Position numbers and translations under genes: made by a program
Part shown: positions 1-7,183 of the stretch, in pieces
Position numbering within the stretch: position 1 is the first letter of the stretch
Layout of the letters: each line of letters begins with the position of its first letter
Assembly (NCBI GenBank): GCA_913061385.1
Contig: CAJXTM010000133.1
Coordinates: 1 to 7,996, forward strand
From: an uncultured Rhodopirellula sp.
GTDB taxonomy: Bacteria; Planctomycetota; Planctomycetia; Pirellulales; Pirellulaceae
Direction: 5' to 3'
Length of the DNA: 7,996 nt
Notes under the pieces: generated by a model
Databases searched by the model: none
What the model saw: only the letters and a program-made list of their open reading frames with translations
Told to the model about the DNA's origin: nothing

Positions 1-845
1 CCTGACCACGGCGCGATTTGTACAAAATGGAACGCAAGTTTTGGATTCCCAAATGCTTTTCTCCAACCCTCAATCAGATCTTGCATCTTGCCTTCGTATG
101 AGAGGCCGTTTTTGTTGAGGACATTCGTCTCACCTTGGTACCAGATCACGCCTTGAACCGGATATTGAATGATCGGAGCGATCATACCGTTGTACATACC
201 ACCGGAACTACCGTTTGAGATTGTCCATGGTTCGATGGGGGATCCTCCCCACGAACTGTTGACTAGGCCAATGGGTACGTTCAGCTCTTTTTGTAGTTGC
301 AATCCGAAGTAGTAAAGAACGGCGGAAAATCGTGGGACATTTTCCGGAGTGCAGATTTTCCAGGCTGCTTTGACATCGGTAGCAGGTTCCTTGTTCTGTA
401 TTTTCGGCACATGGAAAAGACGTATCATTGGATGGTCCGCTTCAGCAATCGCTTTCGCTGACCCCTGTGTATTTGAGAGCACCCACTCCATGTTCGATTG
501 TCCCGACCCAATCCACACTTCGCCGATGAGCACGTCAGTCAATTCAATGGTATTGTTGCCTGCAATCTTGATTGTGCGTGCATTGGAATCCGCTTTTTGT
601 GGACTCAGGCTAACTTTCCAAGTGCCGTCTTTTGCAGTTTTCGTTGTCGCTACTTCATCGCCCATTGTCACGGTGACTTTTTCGCCTGCGTCAGCCCACC
701 CCCAAAAATTGAGGGGCGCGTCCCGCTGCAGGACCATGTGACTGTCCAAAACGGTTGGCAATTTTACATCACCATGGGTATTTGCCGCGGTGCACAAAAT
801 GAGTGCAGCACAAAGGCCAACCCACAGTAGGCGTACATTTTTCAT
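1..845 (-). CDS. Secreted sialate O-acetylesterase (SASA family), 3' part missing
   Basis: About 281 residues are visible before the gene leaves the window; family members usually have roughly 450-650, so the C-terminal part, where the catalytic Asp/His block is expected, is absent. The ATG at 845 is followed by a basic start and a hydrophobic stretch (about residues 1-21, ending CTAANTHG), a good signal peptide, so the enzyme should act in the periplasm or outside. Residues 25-105 form the usual beta-rich N-terminal domain (VLDSHMVLQRDAPLNFWGWA). The SASA esterase domain follows, with VWIGSGQSNMEW at 110-121, where Ser117 is the expected SGNH-type nucleophile, then NSSWGGSPIEPW (196-207) and GVIWYQGETN (232-241), the most diagnostic family block. 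Known members remove O-acetyl groups from sialic acids or from plant and algal polysaccharides; the substrate here cannot be told. No Shine-Dalgarno is visible. It lies 260 bp downstream of the 451-residue gene in the same direction and may have its own promoter. Confidence 0.9.
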   Translation of the reverse strand, partial: MKNVRLLWVGLCAALILCTAANTHGDVKLPTVLDSHMVLQRDAPLNFWGWADAGEKVTVTMGDEVATTKTAKDGTWKVSLSPQKADSNARTIKIAGNNTIELTDVLIGEVWIGSGQSNMEWVLSNTQGSAKAIAEADHPMIRLFHVPKIQNKEPATDVKAAWKICTPENVPRFSAVLYYFGLQLQKELNVPIGLVNSSWGGSPIEPWTISNGSSGGMYNGMIAPIIQYPVQGVIWYQGETNVLNKNGLSYEGKMQDLIEGWRKAFGNPKLAFHFVQIAPWS

Positions 846-1082
846 TATCGGTTTCTCAAGGAGGGGAGGGGCGGTAAGCCAGAGCCGACGAACCATTTGG
901 GCGGCGGGTAATCGGCAGTCTAGTCCTTGGACAACGCTGAAACCACTCACCTCGGTTCATCGAATTAAAGTTGCCGAAGGTAGATCCTGACTTGTGTGTG
1001 GTCAATCGGCGACTTGTTCGCTAGATGGTCGCGTTGGCGACGCATTCTTGGCGTGCATTTTTCCATCATCAAGATTGCGGGA

Positions 1083-1108
1083 AATAATTTGGCGTGCCGC
1101 TCACGCTA
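1083..1108 (-). terminator. Possible hairpin terminator overlapping the stop codon of the 451-residue gene
   Basis: Read on the minus strand, the stop codon TAG runs directly into a stem GCGTG, loop AGCGG, stem CACGC, followed by CAAATTATTT. The stem is only 5 bp and the U-rich tail is interrupted, so this is a weak intrinsic-terminator candidate. Its position immediately after the gene is its main support. Confidence 0.3.
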
Positions 1109-2461
1109 GATTACCGGAGGAATGGTTTCATCAGAATGGACTTGCCTGTTCTGATTTGCCCGTTTTTTCAGCCGCCTTCGTGACAAGGGCCACGCGAGGG
1201 GTAGCAGGATCAGCAGGGATAGGCAGTGGGTCTTCCATCGCCAGTTTCTGGCAATGGGGTACGGATATTCAGGGTGATGTTGCTCGGTCGAGAACCATGG
1301 ACGAGCGACGTGTGCGTAAGCAACCATGATGTCACCGATGGGCAGTATTCCAGCGAAGTAAGATTTTTGATCCGCGGATGTCCAGGGCAGCCCGACTGTT
1401 TCACCTGCCTGTCCAATCGCATTAGCAAAGTCAATGTCGCCATATATTTGAGCGACTCCCATCATCAAAACAGTGGCCGAGAGGCTGCGGCCAAAGATGA
1501 GAGGCCCGCTGTCGACATCGCCTGCCCCGGAAATGCCAGACGGGTACTCCAGAACACAGGGAGCACCAAGGAAAGTAGTGAAGAACCTGTCACGGAATAG
1601 GGCGTACTGATTTTTTGCAAGATTCGCGTCGATATCCGGTAACAAACGCAGCATGATCACTTGTGATGTGGCCCTTGCAACACTGACGTCAGTGCCGGTT
1701 CTTCCATTAGCAGTGTGCGGAAGCAATCCGGTTTCTGGATCAAATCGCCTTGTGGCTGCCGCCAGCCAGTTTGTGATCACTTGGTGGTAACGACGTTTAC
1801 CCGTAAGACGATCGTATGTAGACAGTGCATGAATTCCAGGTACTGAGTCGCATGGCCATGCTGATGCCGTGTATGACCGAAGGAACGGCGTGGTCGACTT
1901 TTTAATCGCGTCGCTCAACGCATCACATTCCTCGCGAAGACGCTGCATCTGGGCTGTGTCTTTGCCTTCACCGACGGTGGCGATTCCAGCACGTAAGTGA
2001 CACTTCCAAGCCGAATAGAACATGCCGTGATTTGGCGGCAGATGTTTTGGAAAAGGCGCCCGGCCCTGTTTCGATTCCAAATGCGTCAAGCACCACTCAG
2101 CTTGTTCAATCGCTTCGGCAGAATACTTGGGATTCCTCATTGCTAACTCAACCCAGGTCAGACCATGAAAGAGATAGCTGAGGTAATATCCCTCAGGGAA
2201 CAACTGCTGCATTTGGGAAGCAGTTTCCGAGTTCAGAGCAATTCGATTGGAATTCAATTGGCTCGATAGAGTCGCGGGAACTCGATTGGCATCATCCGCT
2301 AATGGAGTCGATGTGTATAGACGGACGTTGAAAAACAAAACTACTGCTGCCGCGATGATCCAAAAGGTGAAGCACAACCTTTTGGTTGAGAACCATGTTT
2401 TCATGTGTCGACGTGAGGCTTTAGTTTTCTTTAGATGTCGGCTGCAGACTGGTTGGGCCAC
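1106..2461 (-). CDS. Membrane-anchored protein of unknown function with a large extracytoplasmic helical domain
   Basis: 451 residues. A basic N-terminus (RHLKKTKASRRH) precedes a membrane segment at about 30-46, and a second segment at about 412-427 is followed by RRRLKKR. By the positive-inside rule both ends are cytoplasmic and residues 50-410 lie outside. That domain looks mainly helical with repeated aromatic and small-residue motifs: LFPEGYYLSYLFHGLTWVEL (87-106), AWPCDSVPGIHALSTYDRLTG (201-221), GLLPHTANGRTGTD (245-258), GDVDSGPLIFG (314-324) and GILPIGD (371-377). This pattern suggests an alpha/alpha-toroid fold like those of glycan-active or linalool-dehydratase-like proteins, but I cannot name the family and assign no activity. 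The start used is GTG, with GAGG nine bases upstream and a 30-bp gap to the preceding gene. An ATG at 2404 (MKTWFSTKRL) would give a neater signal anchor and is a real alternative. Probably co-transcribed with the dockerin protein upstream. Confidence 0.75.
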   Translation of the reverse strand: MAQPVCSRHLKKTKASRRHMKTWFSTKRLCFTFWIIAAAVVLFFNVRLYTSTPLADDANRVPATLSSQLNSNRIALNSETASQMQQLFPEGYYLSYLFHGLTWVELAMRNPKYSAEAIEQAEWCLTHLESKQGRAPFPKHLPPNHGMFYSAWKCHLRAGIATVGEGKDTAQMQRLREECDALSDAIKKSTTPFLRSYTASAWPCDSVPGIHALSTYDRLTGKRRYHQVITNWLAAATRRFDPETGLLPHTANGRTGTDVSVARATSQVIMLRLLPDIDANLAKNQYALFRDRFFTTFLGAPCVLEYPSGISGAGDVDSGPLIFGRSLSATVLMMGVAQIYGDIDFANAIGQAGETVGLPWTSADQKSYFAGILPIGDIMVAYAHVARPWFSTEQHHPEYPYPIARNWRWKTHCLSLLILLPLAWPLSRRRLKKRANQNRQVHSDETIPPVI

Positions 2462-2491
2462 TGAGATGACCCTCGGTCAGGGAACCAGTAT

Positions 2492-5422
2492 TCAATGCCA
2501 GCGCTGAAGCACATGATCGATTGCAAGTGCCATGCTGCTGTCAGTCGGGGCCATCGGAGAGATGTTTGGTGTCTCTGCACGCTCTGTTGCCTGTGAATCC
2601 TTGCCAAGCAGATAAAGATTTTCGTCTGGTGTGAAATCAAACGAGATCCCTGCGTTCGGATTTAGGGAACCGGACAGGGACTCAAGGGAACCGGACAGGG
2701 ACTCAAGGGAACCGGACAGGGACTCAAGCGAGCCGGACAGTGACTCAAGTGAACCGGAGAGGGGGGCACGATGATGTGGAATTGAATACTGTCGGGATGA
2801 GTGAGTGGTCAGTCGGGCAAGGGTTTCTCCTTCACCTCCTTCGTTAGATTGTTGGGTTCCAAGGTGATTGATCACACGTAACGCGTCCAACGCAGAGATG
2901 CGTCCGTTAGCATCTTGGTCAAAGTTGCGATTGGGCCACGTTTCAATTGACAGGGGATCCACGAGTATCCCTGTCAATGAATTGCTGAAAACGTTTGAAG
3001 CGAGTTCATTGATGATTTGCAAAGCGTCGACTGGTGAAACGTGTCCACTGGCATCGATGTCACTGGGTTCAATAGGATTTTGCCAAGGGGCGCCACCGTC
3101 GAGGTAAATGATTTGGGCTTCATCGTTCAGGCTCGTGAGACCCCGTAGAAATCGCTGCCCATCAATCAGCGGTGTACCCAAACGCCATGTAGCTGTTTCT
3201 TCGAAAACGATATTGCGTTCGCCATTCATCACCAATTCGACCCGTCCGAAATCTCGTATGTCTGGTAAGACCATGCGGTTTTCTTGGGGTATCAAAATAT
3301 CCTCTGATGCAATGCCGATCCAACGATCGCCTTCAAGGGCAAGAGTCGTTCCCTCGTCACTTTTGCTGATCCGGATGTCTCCGCTCGCTTTCCCCAAGCC
3401 CAGACTCAACCGACCTGCATTCTGTTCGAAGTTTGATAATCCAACACCGAATGAGAATGTCCGTGTAGTGACAGCATTGTCGCCAGTTGTGGCAAAGTCC
3501 CCGTCCAAACCCTCGTCCTCAACGATCACTTGTATTTCTGCTAACCCGGCATGATTCAGGACAGGACGAAACAGCAGTTCAGCGCGGGATTCACCGTTTG
3601 TGTAGTTGATCACCGGTTGCCCCGTGACAAGCGTCTCGTCTGTCAGCGCAGAAATCCGGACCGCTTGGGATTCATCTCCGCCCGCCGTGATTCCACTAAG
3701 TGGGATGGTGTGTCCAAGTGAGAGTGAAACAAGTGTGCCATTCTTGTTGGTGCTTGATGAGCTACCGCGTGCACCGGCGATCACCGAACTGCCTGAACCG
3801 CTGACCGCTGATTGCCAGCCAAATGATGCGTTTGCGTCGGGCCCGTTGTGCTCCTGCACCAAGTTCCAATCGGAGGTTTGCTCATCGAACTTGAAAATGC
3901 TGATCTTGCCAGCTTTGTTGACCAAGTCGGTGCTCGCACCTGATGATCCGATCACCAGAGTTGTTGCGTCTTCGGTGAGGGATACGGCTGCGCCAAGTTG
4001 TTGTCCATTTGCAGCACCAACGATTGCATTACCCAGCGGCAACCACTGATCCGAGCTGGCATCAAACCGAAGGACTGCAACAAGTCCGTTTCCGAATAAG
4101 TCGGTTTCGGTTCCAAGTTGAGGCGCTCCGACGGCAACCGTCAGACCGTCTCCGGAGATGGCAGTTGTGCTGCCATAACTACCGTCGCCTTCAATTCGAT
4201 TTCCCAATGCAGTCCACTGTGCCGTCTCGGCGTTTCGTTCATACACCTTTGCATAACCAGTACCACTGCATCCGCATCCAGCGATGGAATGAATCAAACG
4301 AGTTCCGTCGGAATTCATAGCAACCCGACTTTGAGAAACCTGATTGTCCACATCCTCACTGACATCCTGTCCCATCGTAAGACTGTCTTGTTCCAGCAAC
4401 CAGTCAACACCATCAAAACGGTAAACCTGCGCATTCGGGATGCCATCGCTGTCTGCTGTGGCAATTGCCAGCAGGTCCCCAGTCGAATTGAGAACCACAC
4501 TTGCGACGATTCCTTGTGTACTAATCGGAGTCCCCAGCGAAACCCAAGTGTTGAGTTCCTGGTTTAATTCCATGATAGATACAGCTCTGCCAATGCTGAA
4601 CGCTATCCGTGTGCTGTTGTCATTCAGGCTGACAGTGCGTCCAAGTACCGTTTCCGCATCACCTACCAACTGTTGTCCGATCGGTATCCATCGTGACAAT
4701 TCATTCGTGCGGTGATAGACCTCTACATAGCCGACACTCGAATCTGTGCCGCCTGATGCTCCGACAATCATGCCATTGCCATCCGAGGTAAGATCAATCG
4801 ACGATGTGAAGATCGAGCCCGAATGTAGGTCACCATAATCACGGCCTGTTAGGGTGGGGCTAGAAGCCACGAGCGATGCTGCAGCATTCATCTCAAACGC
4901 CACGGAGGGTGGTTGTGTCACCGTTGGTGAGTCGTTGACACTTGCGACGCTCACGATGAAGCTAACTTGTGTTACGCCATTGTCCGCAGTCGTTGCCGCA
5001 TCGTTGTCCAAGCCTGCGTCTTCAACGGTGACCACGATCGTAGCATCGCCGTTTGCGTTTGGGATAAGTTGTAGTTCTAAGATGCCTGTCGGTTGTCCAG
5101 GTTGGTAAATCACATTGGGGGAATTTACCAGTAGCTCGTTTTGGCTTACCGCACTGATACGTAGAGAATCCGGTATCCCGGCACCCACGCCGATTCCACT
5201 TAACGAGATAGCTTGTAAGTCGGCATCTTCAGCTAACGGCAGATCCGGCAAGGCGTCGATTGTGGGGGAAATATCGCCAGCGAGCAAGAATCGACGCTCC
5301 AAATACTCGAAGCCGAGTTGTGGACGTTGGCGTCTACGGCCATGCCAACGCGGACGCCGAAAGAAACGTCCTTTTGGCGGTGGAACAGAATGCTTATTTG
5401 CATCACGTGTGCAGGCGGTCAT
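2492..5422 (-). CDS. Large surface protein: LEPR-XLL-like N-terminus, cadherin-like domains, seven-bladed propeller, dockerin-like domain
   Basis: 976 residues. The N-terminus is Arg-rich (21-33) and leads into FEYLERRFLLAGD (38-50), a variant of the planctomycete LEPR-XLL motif that stands where a signal peptide would be. A cadherin/Ig-like domain occupies about 52-165 (ISLSGI, LRISA, VTVEDAGLDNDAATTADN). Residues about 195-570 form a beta-propeller: seven 'LxxDGxxxxVGA'-type strands, and Trp-containing ends at W245, W293, W341, W403, W460 and W519. A second cadherin-like domain resumes at 573-660 (IPLSGI, VRISA, VIVEDEGLDGDFATTGDN). A beta-rich region follows, then PWQNP and a dockerin-like pair at about 780-855, with calcium loops DIDASGHVSPVD and DQDANGRISALD, each followed by ALxxIN. 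After that comes a SGSLESL heptad repeat (about 888-921) and a 55-residue tail ending HVLQRWH. There is no catalytic motif; a role in cell-surface adhesion or scaffolding is inferred. No Shine-Dalgarno is visible before the ATG. Confidence 0.88.
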   Translation of the reverse strand: MTACTRDANKHSVPPPKGRFFRRPRWHGRRRQRPQLGFEYLERRFLLAGDISPTIDALPDLPLAEDADLQAISLSGIGVGAGIPDSLRISAVSQNELLVNSPNVIYQPGQPTGILELQLIPNANGDATIVVTVEDAGLDNDAATTADNGVTQVSFIVSVASVNDSPTVTQPPSVAFEMNAAASLVASSPTLTGRDYGDLHSGSIFTSSIDLTSDGNGMIVGASGGTDSSVGYVEVYHRTNELSRWIPIGQQLVGDAETVLGRTVSLNDNSTRIAFSIGRAVSIMELNQELNTWVSLGTPISTQGIVASVVLNSTGDLLAIATADSDGIPNAQVYRFDGVDWLLEQDSLTMGQDVSEDVDNQVSQSRVAMNSDGTRLIHSIAGCGCSGTGYAKVYERNAETAQWTALGNRIEGDGSYGSTTAISGDGLTVAVGAPQLGTETDLFGNGLVAVLRFDASSDQWLPLGNAIVGAANGQQLGAAVSLTEDATTLVIGSSGASTDLVNKAGKISIFKFDEQTSDWNLVQEHNGPDANASFGWQSAVSGSGSSVIAGARGSSSSTNKNGTLVSLSLGHTIPLSGITAGGDESQAVRISALTDETLVTGQPVINYTNGESRAELLFRPVLNHAGLAEIQVIVEDEGLDGDFATTGDNAVTTRTFSFGVGLSNFEQNAGRLSLGLGKASGDIRISKSDEGTTLALEGDRWIGIASEDILIPQENRMVLPDIRDFGRVELVMNGERNIVFEETATWRLGTPLIDGQRFLRGLTSLNDEAQIIYLDGGAPWQNPIEPSDIDASGHVSPVDALQIINELASNVFSNSLTGILVDPLSIETWPNRNFDQDANGRISALDALRVINHLGTQQSNEGGEGETLARLTTHSSRQYSIPHHRAPLSGSLESLSGSLESLSGSLESLSGSLESLSGSLNPNAGISFDFTPDENLYLLGKDSQATERAETPNISPMAPTDSSMALAIDHVLQRWH
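2665..2748 (-). repeat. 21-bp in-frame tandem repeat encoding SGSLESL heptads
   Basis: There are four tandem copies of a 21-bp unit (plus-strand unit begins GGGAACCGGACAGG and ends ACTCAA). Copies at 2665-2685, 2686-2706 and 2707-2727 are identical. The copy at 2728-2748 differs at three positions, and a decayed fifth copy starts at 2749. The period is a multiple of three, so each unit adds one Ser/Leu/Glu heptapeptide between the dockerin-like domain and the C-terminal tail of the 976-residue protein. Perfect nucleotide identity of three copies points to recent slippage expansion, or an assembly-sensitive copy number. Confidence 0.95.
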
Positions 5423-5879
5423 GTTGGCAAGTCAAAAATTGGTCACCTGATTTGGTGAACGCAGGAGTTGAATGTTTTCGTAGTGGAAGAGGCTGGGCGA
5501 CAGTGGGTGCTTCGCCCTGCGACGAAGGTACGGGATCGTTTATTGAAGACGTATGGAAGTGCGGGAAACGGTGTTTGTACGTTTCACTGAAACTCAGATG
5601 GTGCAGTGTACACCCAGTTGGTCAAATCGGAAAATTTGTTTCCGCGAATCGGTGGTCTTTCCCCGATTCATGACGTTCATCGTGATGATTTCGGACAAGA
5701 AATTTGCGTTTTGCCGTGCAGTGTCCAGTAGCTGAAATATCCGTGTTTAACACTCGTCTGAGGAATTCAGAAACTGGGGCTCAGAGAAAACGAGGATCAA
5801 AGACGCAGCCTTTAGTGCAATTTAACTGTTGTGAACCGGTTGGCCGAGGGAACTTGCCGTCGGAGATCAATTCTCGTTG
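5423..5879. other. 457-bp non-coding gap between two co-directional minus-strand genes
   Basis: No convincing gene was found; the plus-strand open frames crossing it have no recognisable protein features and overlap the genes on either side. It should hold the terminator of the 314-residue gene and the promoter of the 976-residue gene, but I could not fix either with confidence. Visible structure: an 11-bp odd palindrome GTGTTTAACAC (5743-5753), an 8-bp palindrome AACCGGTT (5835-5842), and two overlapping inverted repeats 73-105 bp upstream of the 976-residue start: GGGCGA/TCGCCC (5495-5500 with 5512-5517) and CTTCG/CGAAG (5510-5514 with 5523-5527). The last two share bases 5512-5514, so they cannot form at once. 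None has a run of T after it on the minus strand. Confidence 0.55.
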
Positions 5880-5892
5880 TCAATTCTCGTTG
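5867..5892. repeat. Perfect 13-bp tandem duplication spanning a stop codon
   Basis: TCAATTCTCGTTG occurs twice head to tail (5867-5879 and 5880-5892). On the minus strand the upstream copy encodes the last residues NEN and the TGA of the 314-residue gene; the second copy lies just beyond the stop. The unit is not a multiple of three, so the second copy carries its stop in another frame. Confidence 0.9.
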
Positions 5893-6824
5893 GATGCCCG
5901 ATTTTCTTGGGTTGCAGCAATCGACATCAGTCTTCCCCTTCGGTTTAGCAACCAAACACTTCCGAGTCCCGCGCTGCAGAGGGTAAGTGAAATGGGTGCT
6001 GCCAGGGGAGCAAAAGAGCCGAGTAAATCTGTTTGTAATTTTTGGCGTGAGATGATTTGATCTTTGTTTGCGAATTTTCCTTTCATGATTTTGCAATGCA
6101 CTCTCAGGTGGCCTGCAATCATTCCCTGTGCTCGTTCCAGATCAATGAATTTTTCAGCTTCTGCAAAAGATCGCCTCCAGCCGCTCTTCAGATCCCATAG
6201 CTTGTGCCCTTGGTAGTCTCCTGCTGCCAAGTCTATCTCAGGATTTTGAATGTACATTGTGTGATCAAAGTTTTCTCGTTGGTGGACTTCACCATCATGA
6301 ATGTGAATCGTTGGCAGGAAGGTGGCGTCGGTCATTCGCGTATCGAAATCGAATGCCATGGGGTGGGGTGTACCGTCAAGTTCGTGTAATTGAAAGACGA
6401 CGAAACCATATTCGGAATATGCGGGAATCTTTTTCCAAATGTCCTTGGCAATCGAGAATCGACGGTCCAACTTTGAAAAATGATTTGCGGTGGGAACAAA
6501 AGAAGCCTCGAATCCACCTACCTTGTGGACCTTCAAGCGGTCCTTAGCTGGACCGCTTTCTGAGGCGATCGATTTTGTCAGTTTTTTTGATTTTGGAAAT
6601 CCCTTGTCAAGATCGTCAAAGAATTGTGGGTAGCCTGACAGGTCAATGAATCGAATGCAGCGTTGCTTTGAAGGCTGCTGAATTGGGATCGGCAGAATCA
6701 TTGCATTCGCGTAGTCACTTTTGTATCGCATCTGGTAGGCCACAAATTGTGACTTCTGTTCGGTAAGACGTCCGAAGATGCGAGTGCGTGAAACTGAACG
6801 TATTGGTTGTGAAAAACAACACAT
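5880..6824 (-). CDS. Conserved protein of unknown function with C-terminal membrane helix
   Basis: 314 residues. The N-terminus MCCFSQPIRSVSRTRIFGRL, then FVAYQMRYKSDYANAMILPIPI (27-48) and RFIDLSGYPQFFDDLD (58-73), resembles a widespread but functionally unassigned bacterial family; I recognise the pattern, not a named function. The centre has GFVVFQLHELDGTPHPMAFDFDTR (140-163), then a histidine-rich segment PTIHIHDGEVHQRENFDH (171-188) with H174, H176, H181 and H188, which could bind a metal. A hydrophobic stretch at about 268-293 followed by NRRGR is a C-terminal membrane anchor with the basic end inside. There is no N-terminal signal peptide, so the orientation of the main domain is uncertain: either a tail-anchored cytoplasmic protein or one exported by another route. 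The ATG at 6824 is supported because the conserved MCCFS start matches the family. It diverges from the beta-barrel gene on the other strand. Confidence 0.8.
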   Translation of the reverse strand: MCCFSQPIRSVSRTRIFGRLTEQKSQFVAYQMRYKSDYANAMILPIPIQQPSKQRCIRFIDLSGYPQFFDDLDKGFPKSKKLTKSIASESGPAKDRLKVHKVGGFEASFVPTANHFSKLDRRFSIAKDIWKKIPAYSEYGFVVFQLHELDGTPHPMAFDFDTRMTDATFLPTIHIHDGEVHQRENFDHTMYIQNPEIDLAAGDYQGHKLWDLKSGWRRSFAEAEKFIDLERAQGMIAGHLRVHCKIMKGKFANKDQIISRQKLQTDLLGSFAPLAAPISLTLCSAGLGSVWLLNRRGRLMSIAATQENRASNEN

Positions 6825-6839
6825 GGTTTCGCTTCCGTT

Positions 6840-6867
6840 TAAATAGAGGCTGTGTTTTCGATCTCAA
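6840..6867 (-). promoter_or_regulatory. Possible sigma-70-like promoter for the 314-residue gene
   Basis: On the minus strand TTGAGA (6867-6862) is followed after 16 bases by TATTTA (6845-6840). The -35 element matches the consensus at five of six positions, the -10 only at about three, and it would leave a leader of only about 8 bases. Weak prediction. Confidence 0.2.
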
Positions 6868-7022
6868 ACCGCCAAGGGGCTATTTGCAATGACGGATGTA
6901 CTTGCCTTTGCCATCCCAGTGACGCCGGTCCCGATGTCAGTAGGTCAACGGAGATGACTCATCGATGTTAGGGTCAAAAAAGGTTTGGGTTTTTATAACG
7001 GTAGGTAGGCGAGGGGCACTGG

Positions 7023-7050
7023 TTGACATGTCTCGGAGTCAAATGTTGAT
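7023..7050 (+). promoter_or_regulatory. Possible promoter or operator upstream of the barrel gene
   Basis: A perfect -35 hexamer TTGACA (7023-7028) has, after 16 bases, GTTGAT (7045-7050), a poor -10. The -35 lies within the inverted repeat TTGAC-N10-GTCAA (7023-7042), the spacing expected for a dimeric repressor or activator site. Either reading is tentative. Confidence 0.2.
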
Positions 7051-7075
7051 GTGAGTTGTTTCGTCTATACCGGTG

Positions 7076-7094
7076 ATCAGGCTCTTCGCCTGAT
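7076..7094 (+). promoter_or_regulatory. Hairpin in the leader of the barrel gene
   Basis: ATCAGGC (7076-7082), loop TCTTC, GCCTGAT (7088-7094): a perfect 7-bp stem with a 5-base loop, ending 89 bases before the ATG. No T-run follows, so it is not a standard terminator. It may shape the leader mRNA of the outer-membrane protein gene or be a protein-binding site. Confidence 0.4.
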
Positions 7095-7183
7095 AGCTGC
7101 AGTTCTGTTCACTGAAAGTCGATTCTGAAGGGTACGCAGAAAGCAGTCCTGCTATTACCCATTTCTCCTCGTCAGGCACTCTG

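Larger units (their letters stand above)
6825..7183. other. 359-bp divergent intergenic region with promoters for both flanking genes
   Basis: It separates the minus-strand 314-residue gene from the plus-strand barrel gene, so it should carry two outward promoters. No gene is apparent; the minus-strand frame at 7039-7389 is antisense to the barrel gene and has no protein features. Notable sequence: an A/T-rich block with TTTTATAAC (6991-6999), TTGACA at 7023-7028 inside an inverted repeat TTGAC-N10-GTCAA (7023-7042), and a strong hairpin at 7076-7094. Confidence 0.6.

Noticed and set aside
349..990. Overlapping plus-strand open frames at 349-741, 498-830 and 790-990
   Set aside because: They are antisense to the well-supported sialate O-acetylesterase or its upstream region and show no recognisable protein features.
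1028..1041. Small inverted repeat GTCGC-GTTG-GCGAC between the 451-residue gene and the esterase
   Set aside because: A 5-bp stem alone with no T-run or link to a start or stop is expected by chance.
2665..2760. Direct repeats considered as a CRISPR array
   Set aside because: The units are contiguous with no spacers, and they lie in frame inside a coding region.
2492..5422. Cellulosome membership implied by the dockerin-like domain
   Set aside because: This dockerin-like pair is common in planctomycete surface proteins that have no known cellulosome, and no cohesin is seen in the window.
5260..6060. Plus-strand open frames across the gap at 5423-5879
   Set aside because: They overlap each other and both flanking minus-strand genes and lack domain features; treated as chance frames.
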